From assembly GCA_009667805.1 (NCBI GenBank), contig CM019066.1:682001-746000 (forward strand): 64,000 nucleotides of DNA. Reading direction: 5' to 3'. The notes below the pieces were generated by a model. That model saw nothing but the letters and a program-made list of their open reading frames with translations, was not told the origin of the DNA and did not search any database. Shown here piece by piece: positions 32,211 to 44,214 of the stretch. Every line of letters starts with the position of its first letter. The stretch's first letter is position 1. The stretch is from Leptobrachium leishanense (Eukaryota > Chordata > Amphibia > Anura > Megophryidae). The position numbers and the translations under genes are program-made.

Positions 32211-34900
32211 AGCACCAGATGGATGTGACTCAAGTGACGGCTACAGCGTGAGTGCATGACATGCATGGAATATATATATATATATCCCATGTATTACATA
32301 AAAAAGCTTTGTCCTTTATTTAGCCTTAAGAAGAAAGTCAAACAAAGACGCTTGACATCGGGTTCTGTTCTATTTTGCAGCCTCACATACAGTATGAACA
32401 ACAAATATTCCAAACTTTGAGCAGCTCGCGCCATCCGTTCCTTGTCAACTTATTTGCCTCATTCCATGACAATCAATACATCTATTGTCATGGAATAGGT
32501 CACTAGCGGGGACCTCTTAAGTAATAGACAAGATCGGAGGCCCATTCCCTCAAGAACGAGCTGTGTAAGTAAAAGAAATGTGAACGAGTAGCCAGAGACA
32601 TGATGTGAAGATTGGCTGACCATTGGGTGACACGAGAACACAAAGCCATACACTCACTGCATTGCTGTGGTTTGACTGACCTTTTGTCTTTTCACAGATT
32701 TTGTGGTCTCAGAAGGGGGGGGGTCTCGCCCTGGACTTTTTGCATAAGAACAAGATCGTCCAGAGGTAAAAGGACTTGAAGAAATAAGTGTGTAGCGCCT
32801 CCCAGGGGATTATCTGTGCCACATCTCACTTTACTATTTCACAGGGAACCATTACTTAAACCCAAGACTGGAAAACCAATGAACCCCAAATCTCACCTTC
32901 CTGTGATAAAAATAACCAATAAAGACTTTCTGCATTTCAATCTAGAGACCTGAAACTGGAACGTGGTATTAGACAAGGACAGATTTGCTAAACTCAGAGA
33001 CTTTGGTCTCAACAAAGCAGGTAAATAATGTTTGAAAAATCTCGATAGATGAGTGAAGGAATGCAAGCATAAAATCATCAAGTGCCCGTGTGAACCAGTG
33101 TCAAGCTCCGACCTTAAAAAAGGAACACACATTATACACACACTGAAAAAATCTCAACGCAACCCTAAAATTCTGACAAAGCGTTTCCATTGGTCACAAT
33201 CAGGAAACATCGCGTTATCACAGGATTAATTGATAAAAAGTAACAACAAAATCTAAACACGCAACAGCAAAATGTATTTTATAGCAAGGTGAGATTAAGC
33301 TTTATTTTCAAATCCCTGTATCTCAGGTCTATTTTAGGAACCAGTTTTAGAGACCCGCTTGGGAACACTAGCCTACATGGCTCTAGAGATGGAGACTGGA
33401 CAGTTGTACACCCGGGGTGTGGATTGGTGGCGCCTCGGGGTCCTGATCTATAATATGCTGGATATAAAAAGGTAAGAATAGACTGGACATCTGCTACTTC
33501 TAATCACTCCCATGTTTCTCAGCCAGCCCTACCAGGCGCACACTATCCGAGGTGGCAGATTGAGGCTAGGCTTCCTTTGGGGACGTGTGCTTCTGTGCAC
33601 CTCAAGCCTGCCCGCATCTTACAATATAGTTTTACTCTTTCAATAACCCAAACTGTCCTTTTTTATGTTCTTGGATGTGCTATTGGCCACGTTCAATATA
33701 CCTGAAATATCCTCACTGTAATATGTAAATTTTCTGGACATTTCAGTTTAAAATAAAAAAAAAAACAACCAGGCAACAGCAATTTATGTTTACCCTTTTT
33801 TATCCACCTGTTTTTTTATTTCTCTATCCCCTTCCACTATATATTTCTCTGGAAAGTAATAAAGCTTCAAACTCTAAAAAAAAAACAAAAAAAAACCAAT
33901 TCCAGTATTTCTGTATATGCCCTTTGGAGATGAAGAATTGTAGAAGATGTGCAACAGAATGGTCAATAGTGAAGTGGTATATCCCACTCACTGGTCTCCA
34001 GAAACCATCTCATGGATATCACAAGTATGTTGCCAGAGTGAGTTTCCGTCTAATTCTTTGTCATTAAGGGATGGACCCTGTGCGTCTGTGATAAGTAGCT
34101 TCACATGAAGATTCAGCTGATTATCCACGTACCTTCCTTACAATTTACGCTGCAATGACGACATCACACCCCGTGCAGTGTCAACTTAAGCCCGGCCCCT
34201 GCGGAGCTGTGCTTACCAGATGAATAGACAAACAGAGCTCTATTTGATCCTCCCTTTGCACTGCCACATGATCTACCCCCTGCAGCGGATGGTAGGATCC
34301 ATTGTCTTTATGCCACAGTGGAATACGTGTGCGGAGCTTTGACGCAATGTATAAGGGAGATAAAAGGCAGTCGTTACAGGATCCACAATAAATGTTCACT
34401 TTTCTGAGGTTTCGAAATATATTAACGACTTGTATGTCATTTACATTTCCCCTTTTGATAAAAGATCCCACGCAACGTCTATGATCCAGTGAAGAAGGTG
34501 CAAAGGACGTTATGGCGCATCCCTTCAAAGGTAAGTGCATTTTATGGAATTCGATTTTTGGGTTGATTTCCTGATATGTATTTGTGAATATTTTTTTATT
34601 TATACACTGTCACATTAAGTATCTGTCTTTTGAACCATTTTCATATAAACAGACTGGAGCAAATTACAGACAGAGCTGTGGCCCCCTTTCCTGCCACCTC
34701 TCAGCGGCCCTGAAGACGTCAGCAATTTTGATCAAGTTTTACATCTATGGACCCTGTTTTACCATCTCCAGAGGGGCGGGGGCTGACCAAGGAAGTGCAG
34801 GTCTTCAAAGTCTTCAACTGGGTAGTTGAGTGGACGCAGTAACATCAAACCAGCCAATTGCAAAGGTTTCCTGATCATCACATTTTTTTGTCCACGGCAA
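32211..34900. other. No supported gene
   Basis: Mixed sequence without a recognised domain, LINE tail or inverted-repeat element. It includes an (AT)n run at 32270-32285 and A-rich tracts near 33750 and 33880. Confidence 0.4.
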
Positions 34901-34907
34901 ACATAAG

Positions 34908-35094
34908 ATATGTGGGGTAAATGCTGCTTGATCAAAGGAGAAATAAAGAAGGAATATTTTCTCCCAGTATGTTGCATAATTGGCGAGCGCTTCAGACAGG
35001 TTTTATTTGCCTTCTTTTGGATCAGCAGCAGTAGGTGAGGTGTGAAAGACTGAAATCGATGGACGGACATCTTTTAATCAGGCTGTATAACTAT
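34908..35094 (+). mobile_element. CR1 LINE 3' UTR fragment, diverged
   Basis: TGTGGGGTAAATGCTGCTTG, CCCAGTATGTTGCATAATTGG, TTGCCTTCTTTTGGATCA and GTATAACTATGT match the tail of the CR1 copies at 22.1-22.3 and 42.5-42.7 kb with about 80% similarity by eye. Confidence 0.9.
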
Positions 35095-35880
35095 GTCAAC
35101 CTCATTCGGCTGTCACCAAAATAATAAACTGGGCATCGTCCAGCAATGTGATCTGAAAATCTGATCTTTCCTACATTTAAACCACATTCATATTTATACA
35201 TTTTTCTGTTGTTTCCTGCTTACCATATCGTTGGGGTGTGCTATTCTCTTCATGGTTGCATTCGATTTCTTACACATAATTGGTCACTCAATGTATCTCA
35301 TTATGGGTTTTAAGAACCAGCCTGAATTCTTGGCTTGTATTATCACTTTTTCACAAATGTTTATGAAAAGACGTTGGACATTCATTAATTGCTTCTACAA
35401 CATAGTAGGCAGGCAGGCCTCTAGGTTTTCTGCTCCCAGAGCTTAGCACACATGATGCTATTATTGTGCTTCCCCCCCCCCCCCAATCACAGTTACTGAC
35501 ACATAGTGGGTGTTCTCCCCTGTACCCTTTGCCTGCCCTGTTGATCCATGCCTCATGTCACACCAACCACTGTCCCAGACCATTACCTGGCACTGCCTTT
35601 ATTAGGATTCTTTACGGGTTGCTACTAGGGTCCTTCTTCCTTTGCATCCATTACCACCAGCAGCATAAATAGAATCCCAAAGCGACGGAAGGGGCTCTGC
35701 ACACACGGGGATAGGTTGCCCTGATATCATTACGGTAGAGGCCAACCTTTTATGGCCGACTGAGAAAAGTAGTGTGTGTGGTAGGCGTGATTTGGGGGAA
35801 AAACTAAGGCTCCCAATAAATACTTATTGTATACCAAAGAAAATGTCATCAAGTAAAAAAAAAAAAAATATATGAGAATC
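35095..35880. other. No supported gene
   Basis: A poly-C run at about 35472-35484 and a few short frames; nothing recognised. Confidence 0.4.
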
Positions 35881-36080
35881 CAGGGACACCAAAAAGCAAC
35901 AGCTTAAAAGGAAATTTTATTTTATAACCTGCGACTTTATGGCTAGAATCAGCCTTTTTCAAGCCAAATTCCAAAGTTCTTGTAGCATAAATATACACAT
36001 AGAAAGGAAATACAAAGTAGATGTCAGCACTGACAGATTAATAAAGCTATAGGTTTTATGGAAACCCATCTAAAAGATTT
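35881..36080 (-). mobile_element. Decayed PLE terminal fragment with hammerhead-like remnant
   Basis: On the minus strand, CTTGAAAAAGGCTGATTCTAGCC followed by ATAAAGTCGCAGG and AAAATAAAATTTCC has the shape of a PLE hammerhead and polyadenylation end, with the GAAA core damaged. Confidence 0.35.
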
Positions 36081-36639
36081 GACATTTTAGTTCCTTTCTA
36101 GGGAGATGAAGCAGCCTGTGATCTGTGAGACAACAGTTAAATTAGGGATGTGTAAAAGGGTGTATTTTTCTGCCCCCCCTCCATATTCATGCCATGCCAA
36201 GCCAAACAGCAACTACTCAAAGGCATGCATAACAATCAGAGCTCCACAGCAATAAAACCCACAGTAACGTGCAGTGTGTATAAATGTATCTCAGAACCAC
36301 ACAGAAATAATTTTAATAATTTATAGTAATCCATAATAGTAAATTTTACATTAAAATACGCAATTATATTTAAATGTTAAAATAGTACATTAAATATCAA
36401 AATAAAAGTTAAATATTTTAAAATACATACATTTTAAATCGAGCGCAGACTGCATTGTGTCTCTCATGCTGAACTTGCTTAGTTAGCAGAGTGGGCCCTA
36501 GTGTGGGGCCAAGAGCAAGGTGAAATGTGGGGCAACTTTTTTCCCCCACACATTGATAGACAATGAGACCCACACCGTTACTGAACTACATTGCAGAGTT
36601 CGAGAAACATTCAAAAGCAAAACATTAACAGGTGCACAG

Positions 36640-36900
36640 CAACATGAACCGGCTGGATGTAGAGGCAACATCACTGCTCTAAAACCGTGGAGTCACAGGT
36701 TCAAATCCCGGCCAGAGCACCTCTCCAGTAAGTGTCCTTCGGCAAGACACCTAACGGTACAAACTTGCCTACCACACAATCGGCTGTGGAGTCCAGTGGT
36801 AACATCTCTACCCTTCGACCGAGGAGAAGCAAGTCAAGGTGCCGTTCGGCACATCCCTCCAATACAACTGTGGAGAAGTCTCGACTTTACGAGAAGCGGG
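36640..36900 (+). repeat. tRNA-like SINE
   Basis: ACAGGTTCAAATCCCGG at about 36697-36713 is a strong Pol III B-box match. It is followed by CCAGAGCACCTCTCCA and CCTTCGGCAAGACAC, shared with the sequence at 9905-9975. No complete cloverleaf can be drawn, so this is a SINE and not a tRNA gene. Confidence 0.65.
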
Positions 36901-37039
36901 TTCAACCTAACCACCAGGTCGCTGATCATCGCTACAATCATGGAATAGACTTGATTCCATTGCCAGACCAGTTCAAATATGAAATTTCTATATTTCGCAG
37001 GACTGTTTACGTGAGGGCCAAGAATTGCTTCAAACAGGC

Positions 37040-37084
37040 CGTTGTGCACGGACGCACAGAATGCGCTCGTCTGACCCTAGCCTA
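37040..37084. repeat. Single end of the TTAGGCT MITE family
   Basis: GTGCACGGACGCACAGAATG and CTCGTCTGACCCTAGCCTAA match the right end of the element at 28937-29389. The other end was not found upstream. Confidence 0.75.
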
Positions 37085-37820
37085 AACCTTGGCTAATGAC
37101 AACAAAATGAGCTTGGTGCAAATTTCTTCGTTTATAAACCCAAGACACTGATATTATTGGAATAAATGACTACTAAATATAAGCTGATAATAGTATATCA
37201 ATTAATTATTAGTACAAAATAATATCAAAAGCTAAATAGCTACTATATCAATCAATACATTACTGAAAAGAGCTTCATCTTTTACGTTGCTCTGGATCAA
37301 AGCCCGGGTAGAAGTCCCATTTCAAGAGTGACCTGAGAATGAGCTCTATTTCTCAGGTATGAGGTTTCTTTCTCTGCCAATGGCCACCAAGTCCCTTTTC
37401 ATACAAGTCCAACATACAAGAGACGCTCATCACAAGTCACAACACTGAGAAAATGCTGGCGAGACTCTTCCCAGGCAGGACGATAATATTCTCCCATGTT
37501 TGGTTTTGGTGTCAAACTAAAGCTGTGTGTAGATATATTACCTATTAGTACACGTAGGGAAGCTAGAAATTGTTTAGTAATCAGGTAAACGTTACTTCTG
37601 TGACACCCATCTGGTTGTCTGGCATCTGGCTCTTGAACCATATCCACCTATTATTAATACATAAATATCACCAGGTCATCCCAGGGTCACTTTCCCATAG
37701 AAAACTGAATTCACTTCTCTTGAATAAAGCTTAACTCAAGTTCATGAGAATCAAACAGTATCTAAAAATCAATCACCTTTATATATTCAGGCTTATTGAT
37801 TGTAGTTTAACACAATCGCA
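37085..37820. other. No supported gene
   Basis: AT-rich; nothing recognised on either strand. Confidence 0.4.
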
Positions 37821-37824
37821 TACT

Positions 37825-38440
37825 GCAGGAAGATGTTACACAAAGGCTGAGTACACATTGCTCTCATTTAAACCCTGCGGATATACGTTGTCCAATTTAT
37901 GTATCCATAGTGCCTCTTTTTGTAAAAGCATTAGGGACCTATCACCGCCTCTTCTAGGAGGGATATGGTCAATGGATGCAAATTTTAATAAGGATAGGAG
38001 GTGACCTGCTTCAAAAAAGTGTCAGTCCACAGGTTGGTCGGATTTTCCATCCCTCTATGCTGTTCTGATATTGGACCGCACACAATGGGGTGTCAGTTTT
38101 GCCAATATAGGTTAAGCCACAGGGGCACAATATTTTATAAATGACAAAATCTGTTTTACATGTTATGCAATGATTAATCCTATATTTTCTGCCAGTGTGG
38201 GATGACGGAAATCCTTATCAGGGATCCTATGCCCACAAGTGACGCATCCCAAACATCTTTTACAGCCCACATTCCGGAACCCCTCAGACTCCCACATATA
38301 AATTTGAACAAGGTCTGTCAGAACCAATAGGTCCCTTAGATTGTGGTTCCATTTATAGCAGAACATTAGTGTCTTAAATTTAACAGCTCCATAGATGACA
38401 ATTAAATAAAGCTTAAACACATACTGTACATGTTAAGAAC
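37825..38440 (-). pseudogene. Penelope-like element, GIY-YIG C-terminal fragment
   Basis: Read on the minus strand, the frame from 38420 gives a Cys-containing run (CKRCLGCVTCGH), then KIVCPCGLTYIGKT (the GIY-YIG strand region with a preceding CPCG). After damaged sequence it gives EALWIHKLDNVYPQGLNES, the usual end of PLE proteins, with a stop near 37830. The GIY-YIG nuclease nicks target DNA for PLE insertion. The reverse transcriptase part is absent and frames shift at least twice. Confidence 0.8.
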
Positions 38441-38972
38441 AAACATTAGTACGTAGAAAACAAAATAAAACCTATCTCAGCAGTGAAAGAGATTACTTGC
38501 AATTAAATACAGATTAATAGTAACTATAAGTGTCTATATAACCATATACCCATGCATCTAATTTGTGTACTTTAAATTTTTTTTGCTAATTTGTGGCATG
38601 TTTTTACATAAATCTGTTTTTTTTTTTTACGGTTTCATGGCCTGCATCAATTTTAACTGTTTTCTTAATATAGGAGAGGAAATGTATTTTAAGGCATTTT
38701 AATTTTTATTTCTTGTGATTCATTTGATGGCAAAAAAGTTGCCATTTTACGGTATTATGGGCTGTGCGTAACTTAAAATAGTTTGCGACTTGTAAATGTG
38801 TGATTATTCATTGGAAAGGCAGAGAAAAATGCTATTTTGCAGTAGCTTACAAAGAAAGGTTTGAGTCACTAAACCACCATATTGATCTGTACGAATCTGA
38901 GTTCTTACATTATTACAACAAGAAAAAAAAATCATAATTACTGCAGCAGGATAGAATTAACTATTTGAATAA
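38441..38972. other. No supported gene
   Basis: AT-rich sequence upstream of the CR1 element. No repeat boundary was identified. Confidence 0.4.
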
Positions 38973-39554
38973 AACCTGATTCACAGCCTAAGCATAGCAA
39001 TCGCGGACTTCCAAATTAAAAAACAAAAATGGAACAAGCCTAGACAGGTTGTGGTGGTAGGGGACTCTATTATTAAGAGAGTAGACAGGGTAATCTGTCG
39101 CGCTGATCGCCTTAACCGGACAGTTTGCTGTCTGCCGGGTGCCCGTGTTAGGCATGTGGTTGACAGAGTTGATAGATTATTGGGAGGGGCTGGAGATGAC
39201 CCAGCTGTCATGGTCCATATTGGTACCAATGACAAAGTAAGCGGAAGATGGAAGGACCTGAAGAATGATTTCAGGGAATTAGGAAGTAAACTGAAGAAGA
39301 GGTCCTCCAAGGTAGTATTTTCTGAGATCCTACCTGTGCCACGTGCTACAGTGGAAAGGCAGCGGGAGATTAGGGAGGTCAATGCGTGGCTTAAAGCTTG
39401 GTGCAGGAAGGAGGGCTTTGGGTTTTTAGAGCACTGGGCTCATTTTGCACTGGGGTACAATCTGTATAGTTGTGATAGATTGCACCTGAATGGAAGAGGG
39501 TCTGCTGTGCTAGGGGAGAGGATGGTTAAAAGGTTGGAGGAGACTTTAAACTAG
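38973..39554 (+). CDS. CR1 ORF1 esterase-domain protein (5' partial)
   Basis: The frame is open from 38973 to TAG at 39552. It encodes an SGNH/GDSL-type lipase-esterase fold: VVVVGDSIIKR (block I with the nucleophile Ser), GARVRHVVDRV (block II), VHIGTND (block III with Asn) and a late DRLHLNGRG carrying the Asp and His of the triad. This domain is known in CR1 ORF1 and is thought to help the ribonucleoprotein associate with membranes or lipids. The usual N-terminal region (coiled coil or zinc fingers) is missing, so the protein is probably truncated. ORF2 follows immediately. Confidence 0.85.
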   Translation, partial: NLIHSLSIAIADFQIKKQKWNKPRQVVVVGDSIIKRVDRVICRADRLNRTVCCLPGARVRHVVDRVDRLLGGAGDDPAVMVHIGTNDKVSGRWKDLKNDFRELGSKLKKRSSKVVFSEILPVPRATVERQREIREVNAWLKAWCRKEGFGFLEHWAHFALGYNLYSCDRLHLNGRGSAVLGERMVKRLEETLN

Positions 39555-42509
39555 TGGAAGGGGGGGAGGGAGACAGTATCTTACAAAATGGAGACAGAGC
39601 AGATAGCGGAAGGGTTTCAGTTCAGACTAAGGGGGGTGGAGTCAGGGGGATGGGTAATGTAAGAACAGTGGAGGCATGTAATGTAAAGTCGCATTCAGCA
39701 TGTGTGGGTAGAGATAACATTAAATGTATGCTTGCTAATGCAAGGAGCATTAATAACAAGATGGGGGAACTAGAGGTAATAGCATACACTAAGCAATACG
39801 ACATTATAGGAATAACAGAAACATGGTGGGACGAAACGCATGACTGGGCTGTAAACTTAAATGGTTATACATTGTTTAGAAAGGATAGGAAACATAAGAA
39901 AGGGGGTGGAGTGTGTTTATATGTAAATCAGGATTTAAAGCCTAATATTACACAACTGGAAAGTGATGAGGGAAATGTGGAATCCTTATGGGTAAATATT
40001 TCGTTGGGGAATAAACAGGGAAGTCAATTATTGGTTGGCATATGCTATAAACCACCTAATATAGATAATGATGAGGAAGAACAACTGTTAGAGCAAATTA
40101 GGAAGGCTGCAGATCATGGTAGCACTTTAATTATTGGAGATTTTAATTACCCGGACATTAATTGGGATAGTGGGACTAGTAATTCAGCAAAGGGAATCCG
40201 GTTCCTGAACATTTTAAATGATACCTTCATGTCACAACTGGTAGAAACACCAACTAGAGAGGATAACTGTCTGGACCTGGTTATAACAAATAATGTGGAT
40301 CTTTTCTCAAATATTAATGTAAAGGAACAGTTGGGAAACAGCGACCATAACATGGTGACTTTTGAAATAAACTCAAAAAAAACACATTCATAAGGGGCAT
40401 GCTAAAATATATAATTTTAAAAAGGCCAACTTTATTAAAATAAAGGAAGCTCTCAATGTCATTGACTGGCAGAAACTCTTTCACGGGAAAAACACTGAGG
40501 ATAAGTGGAATATCTTTAAACTAACACTAGAAAAGTACACGTCACAATACATTCCACTGGTTAATAAATATAAAAGAAACAGACTGAAACCAATGTGGCT
40601 TAGTAGGAAGGTAACTAAGGAAATGAAAAATAAAAAGAAGGCATTTAAAGCTTTTAAATTTGATAAATCTGAGGCATCCTATAAAGCATATAGGGCAGCC
40701 AATAAAGCAGGTAAAAATGCGATTAGATGGGCTAAACTAGAAAATGAAAAAGAAATAGCCAAAGAGAGCAAGACCAACCCTAAAAGATTCTTTAGGTACA
40801 TAAATTCTAAAAAACCCAAGAGTGAAAATGTAGGTTCACTAAAATCTGAGTCAGGGTTATAGTTAACTGAAGATCAGGATAAGGCAGAAATTTTAAATGA
40901 TTATTTTTCTTCAGTATTTATCAAAGAGAAACCTATAACAGGAGACATGAAATTCATTAATAAAAACTTACGAATACAAAGTGACTGGTTGACTCAGGAC
41001 AAGGTTTTACACAAATTAAACAATGTGAATGTTAATAAAGCCCCAGGGCCAGATGGAATTCACCCGCGAGTACTAAGAGAGCTATGTGTTGAAATATGTA
41101 AACCTCTGTTCTTAAACTTTCAAGATTCTTTTCTTTCAGGAATAGTACCAGAGGATTGGAGAAAAGCTGACGTGGTCCCTATATTTAAGAAAGGTTTAAA
41201 ATTTGTGCCTGGGAATTCTAGACCTGTGAGCTTAACATCTGTGGCTGGGAAAGTATTTGAGGGGTTACTAAGGGATAGTATTCAGGAATTTATTGGGAGG
41301 TATAATGTAATTGGCAAAAATCAGCATGGTTTCATGAAACACAGATCATGTCAGACTAACCTAATTACGTTCTATGAGGAAGTAAGTAGAAGTATAGATC
41401 AGGGGGTCGCAGTGGATGTGATTTACTTAGATTTTGCCAAAGCTTTCGACACAGTTCCACACAAAAGGTTACTATTTAAATTAAGAAAAAATGGTCTAGA
41501 TGAAAATACTTGTTCTTGGATAGAAAACTGGCTAAAAGATAGGGTACAGAGAGTGGTCATAAATGGTACATTTTCAAGATGGACACCAGTGGTAAGTGGT
41601 GTCCCGCAGGGGTCTGTTATAGGACCAATACTATTCAATTTATTTATAAATGACCTTGAGATAGGCATTGAAAGTCATGTATCAGTGTTTGCAGATGACA
41701 CAAAGCTAGGAAAAGTAATACAATGTGAGCAGGATGTTACTTCGCTGCAGAGGGATTTAGATAGATTGGGGGACTGGGCATTTAAATGGCAGATGAAATT
41801 TAATCTAGATAAATGTAAAGTTATGCACTTTGGAGTGAAGAACACACAAGCAATTTATACCCTAAATGGTACGGAGTTAGGGAAATCCAAGCAGGAGAAG
41901 GATTTGGGAATAATCATAGACTTCAAACTAAGTAACAATGTGCAATGTCAAACAGCAGCCGCCAAGGCCAGCAAAGTACTGGCATGCATTAAAAGGGGAG
42001 TTCACTCACGGGATGAAAACATAATTTTGCCTCTGTATAAATCAATGGTCAGGCCGCACCTTGAATATGCCGTGCAATTTTGGGCACCTGTCTTAAAAAA
42101 AGATATTATATCGCTAGAAAACGTGCAGAGACGGGCAACTAAATTAATAAGGGGGATGGAAGGGTTAAGTTATGAGGAAAGACTAACAAGCTTAAACCTG
42201 TTTAGTTTAGAGAAAAGGCGCCTTAGAGGGGATCTGATAACCTTATATAAATATATACGGGGCCATTATCAACCATTGTCTGATAACCTATTCATTAACA
42301 GGACTATACATAGGACAAGGGGTCATCCATTTAGACTGGAAGAAAGAAAATTTAGCTTAAAGCATAGGAAGGGTTATTTTACGGTGAGAACAATAAAGCT
42401 GTGGAATTCTCTGCCTGTTGAGGTGGTTGGGTCAGAGTCTGTACAGACTTTTAAAAAACGACTGGATGACTTCCTGCAGACACAGAATATTAAGGGTTAT
42501 AATATTTAA
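39554..42509 (+). pseudogene. CR1 ORF2: endonuclease plus reverse transcriptase, one frameshift and one stop
   Basis: The first ATG in frame is 39650. The endonuclease domain has LANARSINNK, ITETWW, VGICYKPPN, IIGDFNYPDI and SDHNMVTFEI. The frame breaks in the A-run at about 40373-40381. The next frame runs from about 40385 through the linker (LKPMWLSRKVTKEM, NPKRFFRYI), then meets TAG at 40860 where copy 1 has a Leu codon. The remaining reverse transcriptase (to 42509) is open with APGPDGIHP, DFAKAFDTVPH and FADD. The endonuclease nicks target DNA and the reverse transcriptase copies the RNA from that nick. Only two lesions separate it from an open frame, which points to a young copy. Confidence 0.95.
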
Positions 42510-43493
42510 TATGTGGGTAAAAGCTTCTTGATCCAAGGAGAAATCTGACTGCCATTCTGGGGTCAAGAAGGAATTTTTTCCCAGTATGTTGCATATTGGC
42601 AAGCATTTCAGACTGGGTTTTTTGCCTTCTTTTGGATCAACAGCAGTAGGTTATGTGGGAGAGGCTGAACCCCATGGACGCATGTCTTTTTTCAGCCTAT
42701 ATAACTATGTAACATGCAGTAATATACAACCTTTATAAGGTCAATACTCCTGGATGAGGAACCAGGGCTTCATGGAAGTACAGTGGCTAAAAATACAAGC
42801 ATATCATAGCGTAACATAACGTATAAAAAGGAAGTATCAACCAATCTAGATCTGCCACTAGACACTTCTTCCATATCAGAGATAGGCACAAACTTTCTCC
42901 ATACGAACTTAAAATGTAAATCACGTTTTTTCCCCCGATATGGGAAAAGACGAATAAAGTTTTTGGTGATAGAAAAATAAATATAAAAAATAAGCAGCTT
43001 CAATTTAATCTGAATCAGAAAGACAAGGAAGCTTTAAATGGACTTCAAGCTAAACATGATCTAGTGTTTAGGCAAGCTGATAACACCCCTGCCCTATCTT
43101 GGATTACATCAAAGAAGCAGAAAGAATTTTGTCTGATGTAGCGACATAAGAATTACTTACAAATAACCATACGAGAGAATTTTTGGGGCAGATGGAGAAA
43201 TTGCTTGATGGAGGATTGTCCCAGGGTATACAATCTAAGGACGAATACAACTTCCTTTTAACTTCTTGCCCTAAAATAGCTATATTCTACCATAACCCTA
43301 AAATTCATAAATCCCTAATTTCTCCTCCGGGTTGCCCAATAACTAGTGGCATTCGATCACTTACAACTAATCTGTCTGAATATAGCGACAGCTTTCTACA
43401 GAAATATGTCCCATTAGCTCCATCTTATGTAAAAGATTCAGGACAGCTTATGGAGATCTTACAGGATCTAGATTGGAAGGAGACATAGATCCT

Positions 43494-44214
43494 GAAGGAG
43501 ACCCATTTGTAAAAAATCGTGGGAGAATCTAAGGAGCAAGGAAGATTGGCGGTTACCAAGGAGATCTTGGACGCGAGAGGGATGTATTCCGGAAACACCG
43601 CCGGGGCGGATATGACGTATCGGAGAGATAGCGTCATGGTAACTGAATCAGACGCTAGGAATACAGCTGAACGGATGTGACGTGTCGGGTGGACGGCGCC
43701 ATGGCAACCGAACCAGACGCCAGAAATGGGGAGACGCGCATCGGGGCAGCTGCTCCGAATCCCCTTGTTTACTAAACACTATATATTTGTTGAAGCTTGG
43801 GAAGGACGCCACTCCTGAGGAAGTAGAGAAGACGAAACACGTTGAGTGGTAGACCCCAGGAACCGCGGATTTTAGGGCTTGGACCCGAGATGTATCCCTG
43901 GACTGGGTGACTTTTATATGTGCCTTTTTTAAATTTGTTAAGAGTACGTGCAATAAATGAGGATTGCTTTAAATTTGAACTAGTTTTTGTGGTCAGTCAC
44001 TATTGCATACTTTTTTCTTTCCCTCTTTCTATATGACCACTTGGTTATGGAAAATGAGAAAATAATCTAAAGAAAGAAATTGGATCCTTTGATGAATTAC
44101 TTACATGCCGGATTAAAATCACCGTTTGTGAGTGCAAAATTAGCAGTGCTATAACACTCAGGTGTAAAGGGGTTTTACCCTATGTGTGTTTTATCTACTT
44201 GTATTATAGATCCT
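43494..44214. mobile_element. 721-bp insertion in the PLE reverse transcriptase, flanked by ATAGATCCT
   Basis: The 9-mer ATAGATCCT occurs at 43485-43493 and 44206-44214, exactly where the RT reading frame is interrupted. The insert is GC-rich at its start, contains a hammerhead-like motif at 43809-43849 and AATAAA near 43951, and has no coding sequence. It looks like a non-autonomous PLE-related element, inserted with a 9-bp duplication. Confidence 0.65.
43809..43849 (+). ncRNA. Hammerhead ribozyme-like motif
   Basis: Stem I is CCACTC/GAGTGG (6 perfect pairs). The core is CTGAGGA (CUGANGA) and GAAA (43834). Between GAAA and the potential cleavage dinucleotide TT lies CACG. Stem II is weak (GT/AC around a 7-base loop) and an extra A follows the core. 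Confidence 0.55.

Larger units (their letters stand above)
38973..42713 (+). mobile_element. CR1 LINE copy 2 (near full-length, 5' end uncertain)
   Basis: ORF1 esterase, ORF2 endonuclease and reverse transcriptase, then a 3' UTR ending TATATAACTATGTAAC. The last 1.9 kb is nearly identical to copy 1. The start is uncertain because only the esterase part of ORF1 is recognisable. The 3' end touches the terminal arm of the Penelope-like element at 42714. Confidence 0.9.

Noticed and set aside
34181..34540. 119-codon minus-strand frame
   Set aside because: No recognised motif, no splice or start support, and composition like its AT-mixed surroundings.
36697..36713. Possible tRNA gene (GGTTCAAATCCC)
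   Set aside because: Only the B box is convincing; no acceptor stem or anticodon arm can be drawn, so it is called a SINE.
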